Source: Diphasiastrum complanatum (Eukaryota; Streptophyta; Lycopodiopsida; Lycopodiales; Lycopodiaceae). From it: a stretch of DNA of 64,000 bases. This document shows positions 23,025 to 34,702 of the stretch, piece after piece. A program made the position numbers and the translations under genes. Where the stretch lies: positions 42,534,815-42,598,814 of the forward strand of contig CM055111.1 in NCBI GenBank assembly GCA_029204225.1, given 5' to 3'. Under the pieces are notes generated by a model. That model was given only the letters and a program-made list of their open reading frames with translations. It was not told the origin of the DNA and searched no databases. How positions within the stretch are numbered: position 1 is the stretch's first letter; each line of letters starts with the position of its first letter.

Positions 23025-23887
23025 ATGGCTAGTTCCTCCATGTCCTCAGATAACAAACTTTTGGATTTTTTGAATGCCAGTGACATTCCATCTGAAAAAT
23101 TAGAGTATTGCGAGTATTTTTTTTTTGCTCCCTTCGATATTGATAAGCTAGTTTCATATACTGATATAGGAGTTGAAGCTAAAGAATCTACGGCTTCATA
23201 TTATCAAAAAACTCTCCCTCGTTCTATAATCCTCTCTGATTCTCTTCCATCTGCATCTCCTGTTAATCAATTAACTCTACTCGATGTTCCCTTATATTTT
23301 ATAAATAATGAAAGTTATATTTCATTTAATGATATAGAAGATGTTTTGAATTTGAGAGAGGATGAAATCCTCTCAATTTTTGCTCAAAATTTATCAGAAT
23401 TTTCAGACATTGTTGATTACACATATGATGACCTTGAAAGTGAGATAGATTATGATAAACATGGCAATTAGAAATCTGGCAATGAGGCTTTGGAGGCCAT
23501 GATTGAAAAATCTAAAGCCTATGAAAAAAAACTTTGGCTATAGAGAAGGAATTTTTGAAATTCCAAAAAAAATATCCCTCAAGGCCTAGATATATCCCCT
23601 CCGAAAATGTAGAGGCCATTGGAGGACATGACATTAGCAGAGCAAATGTCGTTGAATACGATGATTATGATCTGGTACGTAGATATTATATTGGTATTGA
23701 TATTGTTCAGTTTTCTTATTTCAAACACTATGTTAAAAAAATATCATTTAGAATGGCCCTTTATTCGGGTTACATTGATATGAGCAAAAGGAAAAATTTA
23801 GAATTTTTGGATCCATATGAAAGGAGATTATTCCTTCATGACAATACCATTCGTCTGAATCTTGAAGAGGATCATGATGATAATTAA
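23025..23887 (+). pseudogene. Unassigned acidic protein, split by one stop and one frameshift
   Basis: I do not recognise this protein. The start at 23025 begins MASSSMSSDNKLLDFLNASD; 148 codons run to a TAG at 23469-23471. The frame continues after that stop (GNEALEAMIEKSKAYEKK) to a run of A near 23525, where it shifts by one base into a second open stretch ending at 23887 (LEFLDPYERRLFLHDN). Without those two lesions it would be a single protein of roughly 285 residues, Asp/Glu-rich, with no visible zinc finger, membrane segment or protease motif. A TATA box and CpG-rich leader lie upstream. Its stop is 29 bp from the stop of the minus-strand gene 23917-25970, so the two converge. It could be a gag-like or accessory protein of an unknown transposon. 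Confidence 0.55.
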
Positions 23888-23916
23888 ACAATTTTTAGTA
23901 ATAGACTTTTGATATA

Positions 23917-25970
23917 TTACAAGGATCTCTCTTTTGTTATGAATTTGAATGCCTTTCGAAATATCGTAATACTTGGCGAGTTTTTAGCTTGATATCTAAA
24001 TTGTGCTCTTTTATAAAACCACTGAAAAAGTTGAACTAAATATTTATTTTTTGAATTGTGTCCTCCATGATTTGTTGCTCTATGAAATGCTCCCCTTGCT
24101 TGCTAATGAGATTTTTCCATGCCTTGTGATGACCAGATACTTAAGCTCCCATATTTCTTTGCAAAATAAGTTGCATGATGAAGAAGGATGTGTTGCAAAC
24201 AATAGTTTTGATTAGTTACATCAGTAGAAAAATATATAAGCCTGAATGAGAAAAGTACCAGATAATGATATAGATTAGCACCATGTAATGAGTAATGTTG
24301 TCTTTTCCCCAACAATCATGTACAAATTTTACAAATGTGGTGCAATGATTTTGCAAAGTCCTCATATCTTCTGATGATAGGTATTCTTTGCTGATAACAC
24401 TTATGAGTTTGTCTAAGTTGGTCCACACTTGTCCCTTTTCCAAATCTAGTTTCTACTTGAAAATTTTTACATTTCCAAGCAAGAACAATAAAAAATAATG
24501 ATCATAAGCACCTCCAATTGATGGCTTATTAGGAACGTTTCCTTTTTTTCCCAGAGAGTCTGTCACTTTTTTCAATTGTGACATTCCCTTTATGTAATCC
24601 TGCATTTGACAAAACTATTTCCAACCTCCTAGTTGCTGCTTTAGCCACAGACTCCAGTTTATGATTCCATGCTAGTAGAATATGCAGGTAAATAATGTTT
24701 GTGATTATTTACTTTATTAATCATAATACTTTCGTATTATGATTCCATTTACTTGATCTTCGTCTAGTTTATAGAATCGAATAATGTAATTTAGAACATT
24801 TTCAATAACAAGGAAAATATTAGCAATCGTTGTAATTGAGCTCACCATATTCTGATTTGTATAATTCAGTTATATGAAGTGGTTGGCCAACTACTTTGAA
24901 CATTCCGTCATTATAATAATTCCTTGCTAATCTTACTCGATATGGACGTGGAAGATAAATTTTCTTCACCATCACTTGGAAAAACGCTTCTTTAACTATT
25001 CTAAAAAAAGTAGAATAAACATTTCTGGTAATTTTAGATACATCACATGCACCTTGTATCACATTTGCATCCAAGTATGATTGAACCTTAATCAAAACAA
25101 TCTCTACAATTTCATTTTTCATTTTTTCAAACCAAGCATTTTTTATCATTTCCTTTGCTGACTTTCTTGGTAAAACATGACTTAAAGATGATCTAATGCA
25201 TGAATGATCTGTTAAATAGTTATTTGCCACCAAACATGATCTGCAACAAAAAATTATGTTTAATAAATTAATAATCCATGTTATCAAGTGCAAATCAAAC
25301 TTAAATGACATATACAAATCAAATAAACAGTTTATATGACAACATACTTGAATGCTCGAATTCTTTTTTTCTGATTGCCGCTATGTGTAGATAAGTCATC
25401 AATATTTTTTGTCGGTACTCTCTTTCTTTTCCTCTTCATCATTGCCTTATTGATAACTTTTATATCAACAACAGATTTTAAACTCTTGGATCGCAACTTT
25501 TCCATGGATTCTAACATTTCTTGGTTTGATCCCCAAAGAGTAGTGACTGTAGCATTCAACTTTGACATAGCATTCTTGAATGCATTGTTTTCAGCACTAG
25601 TGTGTTGCAAATAATGAAGCAATTGCTGATTTGCACGTTGCAATTGTTGATTAGCAAGCTGCAATTGTTGATTAAGACAAGATATGCTATGCATTCCAAT
25701 ATCACGCAACCTTTGACAATATCCAAGTAATCCGCTATTTCCTTCACATACATATTTGAGAAGATGAGTTACGGACTTAAAATCCGAACACAAATTGGTA
25801 GTTGGATCATTAGGATAAATTGATCCATCCACCCACAAATCTATATTCATATGATTATTCATTCTCAATTCTCTAACTATTGCAGCAACATTCTCTACAA
25901 CTTTCACATTTTTCTTAATAATTGGAGTGCATTCCATCGGAAGAGCAACATGCAAATGGAACATTGCCAT
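23917..25970 (-). pseudogene. Unassigned multi-exon gene with coiled coil, decayed
   Basis: Family unknown. Exon 1 (25970-25348) starts MAMFHLHVALPMECTP and has a Gln-rich coiled coil (LNQQLQLANQQLQRANQQLL) and a basic stretch (KRKRKR). A GTATGT...GCAG intron (25347-25241, 107 bp) leads in frame to exon 2 (25240-24846), which ends at a GTGAGC donor. Exon 3 (about 24671-24282) contains DYIKGMSQLKKVTDSLG and EKGQVWTNLDKLISVISKEY. Exon 4 (24192-23917) has HILLHHATYFAKKYGS then LSIWSSQGMEKSH and ends at a TAA. The last pattern resembles C-terminal regions I associate with uncharacterised transposon-like proteins in diverse eukaryotes. There is one frameshift in exon 3, in-frame stops in exons 3 and 4, and the last acceptor AG reads AA, so this is a pseudogene. 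Real introns argue against retrotransposon gag-pol. Confidence 0.6.
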
Positions 25971-26069
25971 TGTTAAAAGCTACAATCATGTAAATGCATC
26001 AAACTATAGTAAATCAATATGAATAAATTTAGCATACCTTACTTTTGTAATGTTTATGTCGCATTACGC

Positions 26070-26960
26070 AACCTCTTGAGTCATGATGTTGACACTTGAC
26101 TCCGAGTCTGTGGGTACCTTATTTAAAAAGCATCCATTGATAATTCTTTGAATTTTTGGTTGGAATTCATCACCAAAATTTACCAATCCTAAAGCTACTG
26201 GTGGCAAGCTTTCCTTCGTTTCTTTTTCAATAAAGACTGCTTGATTTCTTTTTTATAGTATTGGTTATCTTCTAACATCTGCTTGAACGTTATGTTTGGC
26301 ATTCTAGAAGTAAAGCCCTCCACTATATCATAAGAACGATGCTTTGGCGGTGATGGATCTCTAGGTATCTCTAAGCTTATTATTGGGTCTACAAATGTAA
26401 CTTTCTTAATGTTAGTTCTTCTTCAAGAAGTTTTTTGGCTTCTGAACTAATATTTGCTTCATAATAATTTTCATCAGACCGGTCATAGTTTAGATCCTTC
26501 CTGTCAGAATTCTCCGCGGTCTATTCTGTATTTTGGGTTTTTATTCATAGCATTTTTTGCAGATTTTTTGCTTTCTTACTTTTCTTCTTTTTCCGAAGTG
26601 TAGGTGCATCCTTCTTATAGCCATGTTATCCGGTGGTGGTTCCGGCTCCGGTTCAAAACTAGATTCGGACGGTGTAGATGGTTTTGATTCAAAACTAGAT
26701 TCTGGCTCTAGGTCAGAAGATGTAGATTCCGATGTATCTGAAGGATTTGGCAAATTAGCAAGCTTCTCCTCAAAGGAATTTACAAATGATACAAAGGCGT
26801 TATAAAAGTTATTAAATGCTTGTGGGCTTAATTTGACTCTTATAGGTGAATTTTGTAAACTTTCAAGATACTGATCTTGGGCTTTCCTATAAGCTTCTAA
26901 CTTCTTTTTCCGTTCTACCCAGTTTTGTTCAATGGTTACGTCCGATTGATCCTTGTGCAT
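26070..26960 (-). pseudogene. gag: Ty3/gypsy gag-protease remnant of a nested element
   Basis: This sits just downstream, on the minus strand, of a tRNA-Asp primer site. The 26960-26541 frame starts MHKDQSDVTIEQNWVERKKK and has a Glu/Pro/Ser-rich tail. Further frames, separated by a stop and frameshifts, read GFTSRMPNITFKQMLEDNQY and then a retroviral-type protease region with DSESSVNIMT where DTGSSVN would be expected, so the catalytic Gly is lost. Coding similarity ends at about 26070, where the multi-exon unit begins; RT is absent. Confidence 0.65.
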
Positions 26961-27027
26961 ACATTACATGAACAAAGATTCATGGAAGACTTGGTACACT
27001 TAAAAACCACAAAAGACAAGATTCCTC

Positions 27028-27045
27028 TCCCCGGCAACAGCGCCA
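27028..27045 (-). other. Primer-binding site, tRNA-Asp type
   Basis: On the element strand it reads TGGCGCTGTTGCCGGGGA, one transition from the plant tRNA-Asp complement TGGCGCCGTTGCCGGGGA used by several plant gypsy groups. Confidence 0.75.
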
Positions 27046-27050
27046 AGTTA

Positions 27051-27551
27051 TGTGGTAGCCTAGTCATTATAGATTTCCACAATAATGGCGAATGTGTAGT
27101 ATAAAAGGTATATCGTTCCTCCATAGAGAGATAAATCTTATCTTTTGGATTATAAGTGTTAAATGGATAATATTGGATAGAAAGTATGTAATATTCAGAG
27201 TTGAATACCACAATGGAAAGGCTGTTTATCCAAAGATATTGGTTTAGATTGGCATTCAGTAACACCAATGTGAAATGATTTGGTCGAGGATTCAGAATGA
27301 AAAGAGTACTTTATCTTCCAAACAACAAGATAAATAGTAAGCAACCTTTCTTACAGAGACAAGCACACAGGTTCCACAAGGCATTAGGCCGTTTGATCCT
27401 TCTCAATGAATACAGAGAATTAGTGAGCTTCACGACGAATCTTTATTAAATGGTACTGCACCTTCTCCATAAAGTCGAGATGGGCAGTATTAAGATCCAA
27501 ATTATGGGACAGAAAACAACGATGGGCTCCTGCAATCCACTTTAAGGTCGT
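27051..27551 (-). repeat. Probable 5' LTR of the nested gypsy element
   Basis: Begins TGTGGTAGCC next to the primer site and contains an element-strand AATAAAG near 27445. The outer edge is uncertain because no second copy is in the window; I place it near the end of the upstream coding remnant. Confidence 0.45.
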
Positions 27552-29664
27552 CTAGGATGTGAAGCGAGATTCCCAGGAGCCTCCCATCATTGCGGCACAA
27601 AAATATAGATGAGCAACCGACAGCTGATCTTTGATATTCTCTGAGGCCATTGGCTTATTTGGATTGAATGCTAGAGGAGGAAGGCAATCATCCCATCTGG
27701 TTGCCACTGATGCCAACAGAGTTAGATCTTTTGCAAACATTGTCGATTGTCGCACTGTCAGATCGAGAGAGTGGATATACTCCCGTTGGTATGCTTGTAA
27801 TGCCCGGTGGAAATCCACTGATATTGTCCAGTTGTATGGCTGATGGATGATTGGCCAACTGGGCATATGGATTGTGATTTTGTCCATAGCCAATCCCAAA
27901 TCCTTCCATTTGTTCCTTCCTGGCATCGGCACATAATAGGGATCTGCCCGCAATTAGCGAGGGCTGGCCACATAACTCCTGATAGATTTCGGAGTTTTCT
28001 CAAGAATGGTAACTCTCCATGCCGGTTGCTCTCCCAATGCAGGTATTTTGTCCAACTCTTTGTCGGCCTCTATCTCAAGGGTCTTCAACTTAAGGACTCA
28101 TCCACCACACGAGGACTCATGAGGATGTTGCGCTAGAAAACTCTGGATCTGGTTCTCGACGTTGATGGGCCTTCTGAATAATGGTGTGGTCCTTGATGAG
28201 GATGGACCCACTGGCACTGTCTGTAAAATTGGTTGTTGTTCTTCTACGTCTGGAGCTCCCCCCTGGTCCATGCCCGAATCCAACCCTGTATCCATTGTAG
28301 TTTGGTGTGAAGGGGAGAATTGCAACATGACCGGTACTGGGATTTGTGGTCCGGTTTCCAACACCTGAGCGGCTGGTTTTTCATAGGCGCTTATGGTTTC
28401 TTTAGCCTTTGCCAACTCAGTTGAAGCTGCCCCTTTGAACTTGTCAAAGCGGCCTTGGAATCCCTGAAGGGCCACTATGTATGTTTCCACTTTCTTGAAC
28501 AAATACTCGATCTCCGTCGGAGTGACCGGATGATCTGGTATTTGCGTCTGAAGATGCACATCAAGCTCAAGAGTGGTTGCATACAGTTCACCTTGGAGAC
28601 ATGTGCAATCCTGCGCTGCCATCTGCAATTGACCTTGTAGCAGCTGCACCTGTTGCTTTGCATCCTCCACGACCTTGTCCACATGATCCTGTGTGGTTGT
28701 CAAGGCATTCTGCAGGGAGATGACGTATCCTTCAAGGCAATCAGCTTGTTGCTATGTCATCTTCTTTTCAGCTTCAGATTTGTCTTCGTGTTGCTTGGCG
28801 ATCTTCAATTCTCGATCCAACTGGACAACCTAGGTGGAAGCCATGGATTTTGTTTTCCATGTGGGAGGCCGTTAAAAGAGACAACAAGGAGCCAACAGTG
28901 AACTGCTGCTTAGTATTGCTCTTAATAGCTTGTTTGAGCTCATCAGAAATAGTCTTGAACCAATTATATGGTTCAAGAAGGGCTTTGGCTAACTTGGCAT
29001 AGGACTCAACTATCCTATATAGGATCTGTGAAGTGGTGCGGTCTTTTCTGAGGTTGCCAACCATCAAAAAGTTATTCAGGAGATAGGTAGCAACGTGTAT
29101 GGTAGGCTCAGTGATGACATCGAGAAGATAACTGTCATTGGTCCATTGCAAATCATTGGTTAGGTCGATGTAAGGGTTAACAGCCTGTTTAGTCTGTTTA
29201 TGGTTGGGTGAGGCTTGTGTACCAGATGTTATGCCTATAGCACCAAGGGTGGCCTCAGTCACACGCACCTTGTGTGTGGCTCCCTGAAAGGTGATGTAAA
29301 ATCTGGATTTCTCTTCCTTTCACGTACTGAAGGCAAGAGTGATGAGATCCATGTTGATTCTCCCAGAAAAGGCTCTCTCATGAATACCCATTGCAATAAG
29401 CAGAGGCTCCGCAAGGGTCATCGATTGAGTGACCATACTTGTGCTAGGAAGTATCATGATGTCCATTGCAGATGGGATATCACGATGGATAGTATAACGA
29501 GGAGATTGGGAAGTATCTGTGGAAGACATGATGATCAGAAATAAAAGATAAGACGCGAGAAAGTATATCAGAAAGCAGTTCAGAAAGTTTGGAAAGCTTT
29601 GGTCGCGGAAAAAATTCGCAAGAGCTTCACTAGCACAAGTGAGGAATGAATCGAATTCAACCAA
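27552..29664 (-). pseudogene. Extra coding region of gypsy element A (3' of integrase)
   Basis: Four successive minus-strand open stretches (29664-29320, 29268-28774, 28703-28098, 27953-27552) run in the same direction and look like one ancestral protein of roughly 650 residues with frameshifts. An internal Met at 29544 begins MSSTDTSQSPRYTIHRD. Later parts include DVITEPTIHVATYLLNNFLM and a coiled coil around QQVQLLQGQLQMAAQD. The region lies between the integrase end and the 3' LTR, where some plant gypsy lineages carry additional open reading frames. I recognise no enzyme, membrane span or envelope feature. It might instead be captured host sequence. Confidence 0.55.
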
Positions 29665-30177
29665 TTATAGGTGAATTTGGAGGGTCCATTACACTGAATA
29701 CTAGTTTGGCTGATCAGTTATGAACAAAAATTTGCAGGCATGTATAGTACTGTGAAAATAGGCTATAAAAATCTCGGCGAAGGTTTCTGGGGTCTGAACC
29801 TATCATGCGAACGTTTTCCAGGGTTGGCGAAGGATGAACCTTTGCCCAGGAAGATCTTTCGCCCAAGTACTGTCATAAATGCATTTTTCCAAGTTATGAG
29901 GCTATGGCTAACCTAATTTGACATTTTAAGACCATCTAGCATATCAGCAAAGGTTCATGATGAGGGTAAGGTGCTCGGCGAGTGGATGTACAATCTGAGA
30001 GCTTAGCGAAGGTTTTTGATACTGTATAGGCCACATCTGAGCGAAACAAGTGATTTTACAAGTCATCTTCCATCAAAATTCTATCCTTTCTTTTTTAAAT
30101 GCTGATGACTTTTCTAACTTTTGCTCATCAATCTTTTCTCAGTTTTTTTTTTCTATCTTTTCCTAAAAACTCGGCTG
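29665..30177 (-). other. Non-coding spacer rich in GGCGAAGGT motifs
   Basis: Separates the integrase end from the extra coding region. GGCGAAGGT and close variants recur (29776-29784, near 29825 and near 30005), as they do in the element leader at 36380-37100. Confidence 0.6.
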
Positions 30178-30552
30178 TCAAAACTTGCATAATCGGCTGC
30201 CATTCCCTGGAGTATCAAATTGTTTTCCATCCAAGTGCTTAGGAATTATTGTGCCATAGTTTAGGATTTCCTTTACTTTATACGAGCCTTCAACGGTGAA
30301 CTTCAATTTTCTTTTGATGAGCTTGGTTTTGTACATCAATGCAAGATCTCCTACTTTCAGATCCTTTTTGTGCAATCGACGATCGTGCCATGCCTTTCGG
30401 CAGGCTTTCTCTGCTGCTAACGCATGAACTGCCATCAATCGTGTTTCACGTAATTTGTGCAACGCTTCATGACGTAGTTGTAAAGACTTATCATCATTTA
30501 ACCGTTCTGTTGTCGCTATGCATAAAGACGAGATTACAAATTCAATCGGCAT
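30178..30552 (-). pseudogene. pol: Ty3/gypsy integrase C-terminal fragment (element A)
   Basis: The 124-codon frame has the features of a gypsy integrase C-terminal region (ALAAEKACRKAWHDRRL, KKDLKVGDLALMYKTK, KFTVEGSYKVKEIL). The catalytic core that should precede it is missing; 30560-31271 holds unrelated sequence instead. It probably belongs to the element A pol seen at 31272-32697. Confidence 0.7.
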
Positions 30553-30559
30553 GACAACA

Positions 30560-31271
30560 TCTTGACCATAAAACCAGTTGAAAGGGGGATTTCTGGTTAT
30601 TAAGAAAGTTTTCTTTCAGTTTCAATCTGGCTAGTATTCCAACTAAGCAATATCATAAGCACTCTCTAGTAGGCATTTTGAGACATATGCACTCTGATAA
30701 TGTTTTTGATTCATAGTCATGAATGGCCCTATCAAAACCACAAAATTGTTCAACGAAGGCTTGTGGGAGTGAATATTTTTATACAAAAACAACAAATTCA
30801 AATACAAAGTTCAAATTCTGGTTTTCTCTTAGCCATACATACTTCAACATTTAGAGACTTCTTGTGTCCACTCCCAAATATGTTCACTCATATATATTCT
30901 GGATTACTCAGATATGATCGTATTAGTGCTATTGGTGTTACAACTCCCATGAATCTCCGATTGCTTTGAAGGTTCCACACACCTCATACAAGTGATGACG
31001 CACCGTATTCGCCCATCTATAGGGTCCCAATCGACCAACCCCCATGCACTAGAGCTATTGACATAGTCATGCCCAGTTGAGCCTCCTATGATTATCGGCG
31101 TCCCATACCACCAGCCATCCTCGGCTCTGATGGAAAAACACCAGACAACCCTGACTGCACTGTTGCTAAACTTTCAACAGGCAATACCTAGGTGCCAACT
31201 TTGCACACTTAATAGTTTTCAAGCCTCTAGAGTGACTAGGGACTCTCAAAAATACCTAGTCATAATCTGGG
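30560..31271. other. Foreign block replacing the integrase core of element A
   Basis: About 0.7 kb without gypsy similarity sits where the integrase core should be, judging from element F (63430-64000). No terminal repeats, target duplication or coding motif were recognised. Confidence 0.45.
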
Positions 31272-32697
31272 ATTTCATGTAGTAAAACACATCTACGTAG
31301 AAGATTGTCTGATCCACGACGATACAATTATCCTGCAATCAATTGATAAGGTTGAGCCTTATGAATCAATTGTCTTTTATGTACTTTTGTCAAAGAGTCA
31401 TTTGGTTGTCCTAGCATTAGTACTCAACAATATCCACTGCCCACTCAAGTACTGCTTCTACATAGAACAATGCAGCATCTGGTAATTCATCATCCACTTC
31501 AGTATTAACTGCTACAGATTCAATTCGCGAAATGTGATCAGCTAGATAATGTTGCTTTCCCTTTAGAACCACAATTTGAAAGCCAAATTTAGTCAATAAT
31601 AGTAACCATCTTGCAATACGTCCAGTACTGCATGCCTTCTTTACCAAGTAAAGTAAGGGCTGGTGATCCGTATAAAAGCCAAAGTGCGTTTCCATAAGGT
31701 AGTGACAAAATTTCCGAACAGAAAAAATCATGGCTAACTCTTCATAATCTGTTGTTGAATAATTCTTCTCCGGATCTGTAAGTTGTCTGCTTGCAAATTG
31801 TATAGGATAATCCTTCTTATAGTCACCTGGCTGCGTCAAAACTGAACCAATGGCATATTTTGAGGCATCCGCGTGAACTTGAAATTCAATCGTCCAATCT
31901 GGAGAATGCAGGATTGGTGCTAAAGTTAATGCTTTTTTTAATTTTTCAAAGGCCTTTTTTATGCCTCTACTATCCAAATAGGAACAATAGTCAGTTTGTA
32001 TATAGGTCATGCTAAATCCGCAAAGAAGATAATAAAAATTCGATAGTAGTTCGCATGATCCATAAATACATAAACTCCACAAATCGTTGTTGGCGGTGGT
32101 AATTCCACAATAATCTTGATCTTAGAAAAATTTGTGTCAATACCATGTCTCGGTATCACATGGCCAAGCACAACTCTGTGGGAAACCCATATCTGGCATT
32201 TTTTTGGATTTAGAGAAATTTGATAGTTGCGACATCTTTCAAATACTTTTTCCAATCGATCCAGGTGGTTTGTATCCGTACTATGGACTCCCAGGTCATC
32301 CAAGTAAATAAAAAGGAATTTTTGTAGATAATATTTAAAACCAAATTGCATTACTCTTTGGAACGAACTTGGTGCATTACCGAGTCCAAATGGCATTACT
32401 TTGTAAGCATAGGTGCCCCATTTCTATTGCAAAAGCGATTTTGTGGCGATCGGCAGGTGCAATTTTAACCTGGTTGTAACCACTAAATCCATCCAGAAAA
32501 CTATAAGCTTCCGCTCCAGCAAGACGATCCAAAATGCTTTCAGTAAAAGGTAACGGAAAGTGATCCTTCCACGTCACTTTGTTCAAAGCCTTGAGATTCG
32601 CACAAATTCTCAATTTCTCATTCTTCTTAGAAACAATGACAATGGGTGAGATCCATTCGGGATGCTCAATCTCATAAATGAAATCGGCGTCAAGCAA
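31272..32697 (-). pseudogene. pol: Ty3/gypsy reverse transcriptase, RNase H and integrase start (element A)
   Basis: The reverse transcriptase reads from 32697 (ISPIVIVSKKNEKLRICANL, FLDGFSGYNQVKIAPADRHK) into the 32396-32007 frame (MPFGLGNAPSSFQRVM, active site FIYLDD, LNPKKCQIW). RNase H follows at 32082-31417 (VHADASKYAIGSVLTQPGDY, FASRQLTDPEKNYSTTDYEE, FYTDHQPLLYLV). The integrase zinc region starts at about 31500 and is cut at 31272. One frameshift near 32390 separates the two polymerase halves. This copy keeps the YLDD catalytic pair, unlike element F. Confidence 0.85.
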
Positions 32698-34013
32698 TCG
32701 CTGAAGTTATTTCTTTATCATATCCGCAACATTAGGATTACAACGATAGAACTTTGTAACCTTTGGAACTGCATCAGGTACTAAAGGTATGGTATGTTCA
32801 ATAACTGACATCGGAATACCCTTCAGATCTTGATAAGTCCATGCAAAGCAATCTTGATACTTAATAAGTAACATGCGGAGTGCTTGATACTGTTTAGGAT
32901 TAAGTTGTGATCCAACTTGTACAATCTTTTTGGGTTCTCCTGGTTCAGCAAGATTCATTGGTTGTGTCTTAGCTGGGCCATCATAAACATCTTTCAATTC
33001 TGGCACGTGTTCTTCGTGTTCACGATGGGCTTTATGTAACATGACAACCACATCATCTAATGTATAATGTTTAAAATGTTCGGACATATCATGCTGGACT
33101 ACATCTGCTTGTTCTTTTTCGAAAGGGCTTGTCTTGGATTTTCGCTTAGCCTTCTTAGCAGAAATTGATCGTGGAGGTGACGACCTCCGAGACGATGATG
33201 TCTTGCTAGAATTTTGACTTGTAGAATCATCCTCGACTTTTCCTTTGCCTTTCTCCAGTAAGGGTGGAACATTCTCTGAGTCAATCTTTTGAGGAGGATT
33301 TTCCCATTTCAGGATCGTATTAGAATGTTGCTTGGCTTGTTTTTTCGTCATTGACCCTGTGATCTCGTCTTCCTTCAATATAACTGCTTTGGGCGGTTTT
33401 ATTGTTGGTTCATCAGGAACATTACACACTCCAAATCTGGTTGGATCCATATGATTTAGAATCTGCTTATCTGTAAGTTCTGCATTGTCATCATAAGTCA
33501 AGGCATGACTCACATGTATGAGGTCGTCTTCAATCAGATCTGGTATAGGTTCCGTTGATATCCAAGCTACATTCAGCACATTCAATGGAAAAGTAATCGG
33601 TGTATCCAAAGTTCGATCTAATAATAAATTCTCGTTCAAATCTGACTGATTATCTTGTTGACACATATATTCTACTGTACAATCAATCGTTGCAAGAGCT
33701 TCATTCCAGTTATCAGTATCCGTTTGAGAATCATAATGAGCTCCAATTTTATTCTCTGTTTGGTCACAAGTATGATCCGTTATTGATGGACCACTGGTTT
33801 GATAGTCCAACTTGCGAGATCAATTTTGACTGCACGTTCACGATTTCCAAAAGTGATTTTCCCGGTACCCCAGCTATGAATTACTTGCGCAACTTGTAAC
33901 CATGGACGTCCCAATAGGACTCGGTAGACATTTGGTGCTTCTGGTAAGTCCATTACTATGAAAGTAATGACGAACTGTACTCCCGCAATTCTTACAGGTA
34001 TATCTTCAACCAT
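32698..34013 (-). pseudogene. pol: Ty3/gypsy protease and protease-RT linker (element A)
   Basis: The 34013-33780 frame is the end of the aspartic protease (MVEDIPVRIAGVQFVITF, YRVLLGRPWL). The 33810-32707 frame (367 codons) is the linker, with a Ser/Lys-rich stretch and the conserved lead-in to the polymerase (QYQALRMLLIKYQDCFAWTY, VTKFYRCNPNVADMIKK). The protease catalytic part upstream (34014-34300) is readable only in pieces. The same order and wording occur on the plus strand in element F at 60590-62090. Confidence 0.8.
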
Positions 34014-34702
34014 TCCTCACGGACAAACTGTCGTTTAATCAGCTAGCTTAATAGAAAAACTTGCAGGCTTGATCTTTGTAAGTTCCATTTTGCACATAGC
34101 TTTGTAGAAATCAGGTTAACTTCTAAACCGCCATCTATCACAGCTGCTTCCTTAGGAAATTGTCTATGTTGTATAGGTAGAGTGATATTCTTTTGTTCAC
34201 TTTTCCAAGCTGCTTCGACATGGAGTACTTCATTAGATTCTTCAAATCCAGGACAAAAAAGTGAGATGGACTTCTGGTTCTGCTTGAGCTAACTTTTGCC
34301 CTAAGACTTCTTTTGCTTTTGGCACCAACTTCAGGAACTCTCCCAATGAAATATTGATCTTGCTAGACAAAATATTCATGAGCAGTTCTGTTTGCGGTGC
34401 TTTCGGTTCAGTCATCTTGAAGGGTTCTTTATGATGATGTAACTGATCATTCCTATCCGTACGTGAATTTCTTGGTGGCTACAATGGTGAAGAAGAAACT
34501 TCGGTTGTTGCTTTAGCAGTTTCAAGCTCCTCTTCTTCTTGCAGATGTTTAATCCACTGTCTCATATCCTGCTATCTTCATTTTTCTGCATGAAGATTTG
34601 GATAGACTCCAGATGTTGTTGGTATATCGGTTAATGGTATAGAATTAGCAGGTACTGGATCCGCTACTGGTTCTTTCTGCTTCTGTGGTCTGGTGACCAC
34701 CA

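Noticed and set aside
22740..25970. Convergent pair read as an integrated pararetrovirus
   Set aside because: No reverse transcriptase, movement-protein or coat-protein motif is visible and the minus gene has introns.
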